From NCBI GenBank assembly GCA_014621425.1, contig JAANBB010000078.1, positions 60,264-124,263 of the forward strand: a stretch of 64,000 nucleotides of DNA. The letters are read 5' to 3'. This document shows, one piece after another, positions 58,311-64,000 of the stretch. Made by a program: the position numbers and the translations under genes. The stretch comes from Cylindrodendrum hubeiense (lineage: Eukaryota; Ascomycota; Sordariomycetes; Hypocreales; Nectriaceae). A model generated the notes under the pieces. That model ran no database searches. It worked only from the letters and a program-made list of their open reading frames with translations, and was not told where the DNA came from. Every line of letters starts with the position of its first letter. The stretch's first letter is position 1.

Positions 58311-59415
58311 GATAGCAAGTGCTTGATTGGAAATGATAGTCGGCCACTGCAGACATGAATAACCAGTTATATTCGTACATTATCCTGCAAGAAGGAGACA
58401 ATACTCGAAGATATAACCCTTTCCAAGTGTATATTCTTTTTAATGCATACATCCTCCAGTTCTTCGACCCAGCATCAAGAGCGTTTGAAATCCATTTAGC
58501 AACTTGAGTCATGGGTGATGCCGAATTTGAAATGAGCCTCTAAAAAAACGCCGAGGTAGAATATGCACCCCTTTTCTGTAGCTCCATTGGTACTTTTGTC
58601 ATGTATATCGAACGGTCTTCTGTTGCACTTTGGACCAACAGGTCTTGGCGCTGACCAAGTAATTGGCTGACGGGTTTGTGGAGCCCCAATAATACCCTCT
58701 TCTTGGGTGTCGGACTTTCCTCCGCCACACTTTGATCCAACAAGCTTCAGCTTTAACCGAGAGGCCTTGGCATCATCAACCAACAGCCTTCGTAACGGAG
58801 TCGATCATGTGTCCACTTACGATACTTTCAAGGCTAATATGCGTCTTTTACGGCTGTCTCATCAGATGAGGCTGTCTCCGTACCAGGACTCCACCTTGAC
58901 GGCGAGCACAGTGGAGATAATGACATCAATCTCTTGACAAGACATAACAAAGTCTTCGACCCTAGTCCCAGTCACACCTAGCATGTAGACTCCCTGTACG
59001 GTGCAGGTCATGGGTGACCACGACTCCACCAGTTCGATTGTGACAACCAAAGGTTCCAGGACCGGTAAACGGCGGCTGAAATGCTCCAGTGCAGCCCACT
59101 TTCAAATTTTGATTGCATGATTTAATCTAGACGTCTACTTCATCAATGAACCTTGTAAAACTACCGATAAATGTCAGGGGGTCATTGCAGGCCTCTTACC
59201 ATCAGCAGATTTACATGCCTAATATAGGAGTCTGCGGCCGGAGCCGAGGCTCAGCTCTAGTCGTTGTTCATATCACAACCTTGACATCATTTATGACTGC
59301 GGGGTTAGTAAGTTCTCAACTTTTCTGGGTTTCATCGCTTTTGCTTGTCTAGTTAAAGACAAACAGTCTAATTATTTGGCTTCGCTCATCACTCCTCAAA
59401 GTCATTATTATCGCA
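58311..59415. other. Divergent promoter region of the chitinase and LysM gene
   Basis: 1.1 kb. A minus-strand open stretch near 58862-59100 reads a coherent 60-80 residues (TIELVESWSPMTCTVQGVY) but has no start, splice partner or known family. I treat it as unresolved. No other gene seen. Confidence 0.5.
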
Positions 59416-60885
59416 ATGTTGGCAACCACCTTTCCCCTTGCTCTTCTTTTAGGTACCACTCATGCTGGCCCTTTGTCCTCCTTGAACGCTGTCAGACGAC
59501 AGACAAGCGGGTTTTCCCTCGCTCCCGATTGGAAACTCGAGGCTTCCAACATTGATTCTACTTGCAAGCAGGTCCTTCAGCAGACCATCAGCTGCGATGA
59601 TTATGTGGCTGAACTCGGCAAGAGAGAATATCGCAGTTCGCTTGAGGACACTGTGTTGACTGATAGCGTTTGCGCGGCCACGTGCAACCGGTCTTTGACT
59701 ACATCCAAGAGACGTATCTCAGGTGCCTGCGGTAAAACCCCCGACCTGACACCGGGAGTCCCCGTCGCCACGCTGATTGAATCGATCATCTCCGGTTGGG
59801 AGGAGACATGTTTAAAGGACACGGAATCTGGGGGATATTGCAATGGTAAGCCACCGTCTACATCTCTCTGTTCACATGAATCTCACTAGAACACTTTGCT
59901 GACTTTTGTATCTAAGATATCATTGATTCATGGGGAGAATTTAAGTCGATCGAGGAAATGCCCAAGAATCAGGTGTGCTCGTACTGCTTTGGCGCAAAGC
60001 TGCGGATGATGCAGAAGTCCCCATATTCGGCATACGACGAATTGTTTGCCGAAATGCTCAGTTATGTCAATAAGAGTGAGTCTTTATTCCCTTTCATTAG
60101 GTCCTCATTGTCATCAACCATACTGGCGATAGACTTATAAAATAATAGGATGTAATGTCAAAAGCCCTACAGAACCAATTAACCCTAACACTGGGAACGA
60201 CACCATGCCTGAGACGTGCGACAGCAGTTCTATCTACATCACGAAGACTGGCGACACGTGCGATACTGTAGCACTCGCAAAGTCGGTTTCTGCTGCTACG
60301 CTTTACTATATCAACCCAGACCTGCGCGACTGCAGCAGCATTGAAGCTGGAGTTAAGTTATGCTTACCAAAGCCGTGCAAGACTCTTTACACAGCCAAAG
60401 AGAATGACGACTGCGTCATAGTCGCTATCAATGCAGGCACATCACACATGTCCCTGGTCGACTGGAACCTTAGTCTTGACTCACAGTGCACAAATATCTG
60501 GGGCGATAGCCCGTCTTGGGGCACCGTCATCTGTGTCACTCCTCCAGGTGGCGAATTTGAAGACAAAGGGGCCGGTACTAAAAGGCCCAATTCAGGCAGT
60601 GGCAACTTGGGGGGTGAAGGAGGCTCTGGTGACGGTTACGCAAAGGGAGTTGTGGCCGCCCCGAAGGGCAATGTGGCCAAAGACACAACAAAACTCTGCG
60701 GCGAATACATCCAGGCAAATAGCAGCGTTGGATGTGCTAGTATGTTGATCTCCACAACCAATGCTGTGCCTATAGACTTGTTTCTCAAGGCAAATCCATC
60801 GCTCAAAACCGCAGCCGAGTGCGACAGCAACCTGGTCGCGGGAACATGGTACTGCTTACGTCCGGCTCGAGGCTTTGATGATTAG
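59416..60885 (+). CDS. Secreted LysM-domain protein
   Basis: Three exons: 59416-59845, 59917-60075 and 60149-60885, giving 441 aa. It begins with a signal peptide (MLATTFPLALLLGTTHAG), followed by a region of about 180 residues with regular cysteines but no named domain. Three LysM units follow: YITKTGDTCDTVALAKSVS with YINPDL (residues about 220-270), LYTAKENDDCVIVAI with WNLSLDSQC (about 275-335), and a more degenerate CGEYIQANSSVGCASML with LKANPSLK (about 380-437). A Gly-rich linker separates the second and third. LysM proteins bind chitin. Beside a subgroup C chitinase, they may target the enzyme to chitin or shield the fungus's own wall. Confidence 0.88.
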
Positions 60886-62335
60886 CCCACAGCGGGAACG
60901 GAGGAAGGTTCGCCAATGGGTCCGTAACGAGATATCCTCATAGCATTCGATCATCAATGTCTTACCTTGACGTTCCCCAACTGCATACTCGCCTCCCTGT
61001 CTGTAATCATGTGAGATTTACTAGCGTTAAAATCTGTCTTGATCGCAGGGACTCTACATTTCATTGCCCCACAGTGTAATTGGGTTAGTCACAAGGGGTA
61101 GCGTTTAGGTTCTGACTGTCGTTGTAATGGTCGGATCGTCGAGGAGTCTCCACATGTCAAGTATCATTTGGAGTGTGGATCAAGGCATGCAAGAGAATAC
61201 ATCCGTTGGGCTAAGGTTCGCACCCCGGAGCCCAAGATTTGTAGCAAATTCTTCATTCCCCTCTTGGAAGGCCAGGCTTGGCCCTGTAGTTCCATCGACT
61301 AGGTTCCGTTGCAAGGTCCGGCTGTGTAGAAAAGGTGAACCCGCTCAAATGAGCCCATATCTCTGTAAACGACCATGTTTTGATCCACGAGGGGAAGCTG
61401 GCTGCGAGAATGGTTAACAATCTCGGACCGAGCCGTAATCGGGTCGTCGCCATCGCAATCAATACGAATGAATGACCAGTTGGAGCATTGCGAGGAAGAC
61501 TCACGGGCTCAAACATTATAACCCTGCGGCTCGCCCCGGCCGAACCGAGGTTGTGTTGGATGATTCCTTTGAACCAACAGAGAGTCGCTTTTTGACAGCA
61601 GTTTTCTCGTATACCAAAATGGTTGAGCTCTAGTCCAATGATGGGGACCTTGAGACCCATATCTCACTCCACAAAGTCTGGCGATCAAAAAGACCCTAAG
61701 CTAAATTAGACTCCGGTGAGTCCACACAGGGATCTACGGCTAAACTGTCCGCTTTTTAAAAATCTTATTTGCCTAGGCTATTCTGTGGACCTCTGACATT
61801 GACTGGTGATGATGGGGACTTCGTGGATCTTGCGGATCAAAGTGGAAACAAAAAGATGCCGAGACTTTCGACTCATCGGATCATACGGTGAATGTCAATT
61901 TTCTTTGCACGTGCGTTTGCCCTGCCAAGAGTCACTATTGGACACTGATTCGTGGTTGATTACCCGTCGGAGCCTGATCATGGCCAACACTTACGATGTA
62001 GACCCCGATGTTGGGGATTAGGCTGTAGCTTTACTTGAGTACCTAAGGAGCTTCGTGATGAACCCCCGGTCCTGGCGGCACCATTGACCATACGATCTGG
62101 ATGTGTTGGTAGGTCTTTGAGGTAATTTTCCCCAGTAGAACATCACGACACTAGAATGTCTTCTGATATTTCATCCCTTAGAGAGTCCTAATGAATCGTG
62201 CATGAGCGTTGTTTGTTGATAAAAGCTGTGAACTTCAACACCCACCATTTGGCTGTGTACATCTTGACGTCCAGAATACTCGCAAGCCCGCCAGTAGACG
62301 ACGATCACGACGACGATCACGACGATCACGCCAAT
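60886..62335. other. Intergenic region between the two LysM genes
   Basis: 1.45 kb, short ORFs only. The last 40 bp before 62336 hold tandem GACGATCAC-type 9-mers in the leader of the second LysM gene. Confidence 0.55.
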
Positions 62336-64000
62336 ATGCTATTCTCCAAGTCCATACTGCGGCAGCTATTGCTATTCAACGGTCTTGTCGCTCTTACTTC
62401 CTCCGCGGTGGTCCCTCGTGCACGTCCATCTCGTGGTTTCGTTGCTCGCCGAGAGACTCTCCCAGAAGGTGTCCCAGAAGACTGCACGTTCTTAGACAAG
62501 CCTACTACCGAGGGCGATGACTGCCAAGCCCTTGCAGACGCTTGGGGAATATCCGTCGAGGACTTTATCGCCTGGGTGAGTGTTGCGCCCATTTCAAAGT
62601 GGCCCAAGCAGCTGAAACCTTAAGCCAGAATCCCTCGGTTGGTGACGACTGCAGTGGTATTCAGGTTGGTGAATCCTATTGTGTCGAGCGAAACTGGGGC
62701 GCGCCTATTGAAACATCGACAATTACCGACGCTGACCCTACACCGACAAAGCCTTCCAATGGTAAGATGCATCCTTGTTCGCTCCTTCATATCTCTGAGA
62801 TATGCTGACACTTCTATCCAGGTATTGAAACCCCTGACCCTGTTCAGCTGGGCATTGTTAGCAACTGTAACAAGTTCTACTATGTCAAAAAAGGAGAAAA
62901 CTGCCGTGATATCGCCGCCGAGAACGGCATCACGGAGGATGATTTTGGCAAGTGGAATCCCAAAGTAGGCGCTACTTGTACCGGCCTGTGGGCGGATACA
63001 TATGCCTGTGTCTCCATAATCGGCCATCAGTCCACGACCGCCAAGCCCTCGCCCACCAACGGTATTGAGACGCCCTCGCCAATCCAGGAGAACATGATAA
63101 AAAGGTGCAACAAATTTCATCTCGTCAAGACAACTACTACCTGTTTGTCTATTGAGTCCTACTATCGACTGCCGCTGGCCACATTTTATGCCTGGAATCC
63201 CAGTGTTGGTAAGACTTGCAATGCCTTATTAGCAAACTATTACGTTTGCGTAGGCGTTGTTGGTTGGGAACCCTCTACAAAGACATCAACTACCAGTACT
63301 ACTACCAAGACTACCATTCCTACAAGCGGTATTGCAACCCCTTCGCCAATTCAGAAGAATATGGCCAAGAACTGTAATAAGTTCCATCTAATCAGGTCAA
63401 CCACCACATGTTCATCAATTGAGTCCTACTACAAAATCCCACTTACGACCTTCATTTCTTGGAACCCCTCTGTGGGTACTGGCTGCACTTCTTTACTAGT
63501 TGACTATTATGTCTGCGTGGGTGTTGTCGGTTGGAAACCGCCTACCACAACGACGAAGGTTCCTACAGCCACCAACGGCATTACCACGCCTACACCAATC
63601 CAAACCGGAATGACTAAAAACTGCAACAAATTCCATTTAGTTAGGTCAACTACTACTTGTGTATCGATTCAGGACTACTATAAGATCACAATGGCCCAAC
63701 TACTGTCCTGGAATCCTGCTGTCGGGTCAAAATGCACAGCACTCTGGGCTAACACCTATGTATGTGTTGGCGTTATTGGCCAAACAACACCAACCAAGCC
63801 TGGCAATGGTATCGTGACTCCCTCCCCTATCCAGACAGGGATGACAACGAGTTGTAAGAAGTTCCATCTTGTCAAAACTACAACCACTTGTCAGTCAATT
63901 CAGGACTACTATAAGATCACAATGGCACAGCTAGCAAAATGGAATACTGCTATTGGGTCTAAGTGCACTGCTTTATGGGCGCACTATTATGTTTGTATTG
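62336..64000 (+). CDS. Secreted multi-LysM protein, 3' end beyond the window
   Basis: Exons 62336-62575, 62629-62761 and 62822 onward; the last exon is open to base 64000 without a stop. A signal peptide (LLLFNGLVALTSSA) and a Kex2-like RR come first. LysM unit 1 is split by the first intron (CTFLDKPTTEGDDCQALADA, then AWNPSVGDDC). Unit 2 follows (CNKFYYVKKGENCRDIA). Then four similar units of about 80 residues appear, each with a CNKFHL- or CKKFHL-type start, a ST/TTTC core, a DYY/SYY-x-I strand and a WNP or WNT motif ending in YVCVG. They are joined by Thr/Pro/Ser-rich linkers. That makes at least six LysM units. The layout resembles TAL6-type LysM effectors of Trichoderma. The protein is partial. 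Confidence 0.88.

Noticed and set aside
58862..59100. Open minus-strand stretch between the chitinase and LysM gene
   Set aside because: Coherent residues but no start, splice partner or family; left as intergenic.
61253..61660. 135-codon minus-strand ORF between the LysM genes
   Set aside because: No domain, signal peptide or conserved-looking pattern.
1..64000. CRISPR arrays, bacterial operons, riboswitches
   Set aside because: The window is fungal nuclear DNA with spliceosomal introns; no regularly spaced identical repeats were seen.
1..64000. Intact transposons
   Set aside because: No transposase, reverse transcriptase or paired terminal repeats found; only possible remnants of small repeats.

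Overview
The window is nuclear DNA of a filamentous ascomycete. Evidence: short GT-AG introns of about 50-85 bp, gene density near one per 2.5-3 kb, Zn2Cys6 regulators, an HsbA surface protein, a killer-toxin-like GH18 chitinase with LysM neighbours, a highly reducing (HR) PKS and a HET-type remnant. The gene content resembles Sordariomycetes, probably Hypocreales, but the species cannot be fixed from the sequence alone. I assigned exons by reading splice sites and checking that the reading phase is kept across each junction.

Layout. 1-8 kb: a multi-pass membrane protein, a secreted M43-type metalloprotease and a small GPI-anchored-like secreted protein, with scattered gene remnants. 9-16 kb: a decayed UDP-glycosyltransferase with six lesions, a small soluble protein, an OST-alpha/TMEM184-like transporter and a glycine-zipper protein with a Gln run. 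17-22 kb: a second secreted metalloprotease-like protein, an F-box protein and an HsbA-like protein.

22.5-33 kb is the most interesting part. A diverged sterol 24-C-methyltransferase (SMT) paralogue and an HR-PKS are transcribed away from each other from one 0.8-kb promoter region that carries CRE-like palindromes. The PKS has 15 exons and about 2505 aa, in the order KS-AT-DH-MT-ER-KR-ACP, with every catalytic motif I looked for present and no release domain. A CorA-like membrane protein with extra membrane segments follows at 34-36.3 kb.

37-48 kb: a secreted pectin lyase, then a compact group: Zn2Cys6 regulator, quinone-oxidoreductase-like MDR enzyme, small cupin, a second Zn2Cys6 regulator of the same family that carries a frameshift, and an NDH-2/AIF-like flavoprotein. 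This may be a small regulated redox or metabolite cluster. 48-54 kb: a two-span membrane protein with a large outer loop, a HET-type C-terminal remnant with a nonsense codon, and an ankyrin-repeat protein.

54.6-64 kb is a chitin island: a 1171-aa GH18 chitinase with two N-terminal chitin-binding modules, a LysM protein transcribed away from it, and a second LysM gene with at least six LysM units that runs off the end of the window. Such chitinase/LysM neighbourhoods are known from fungi of the Trichoderma type, where they are thought to serve chitin attack together with chitin binding or masking.
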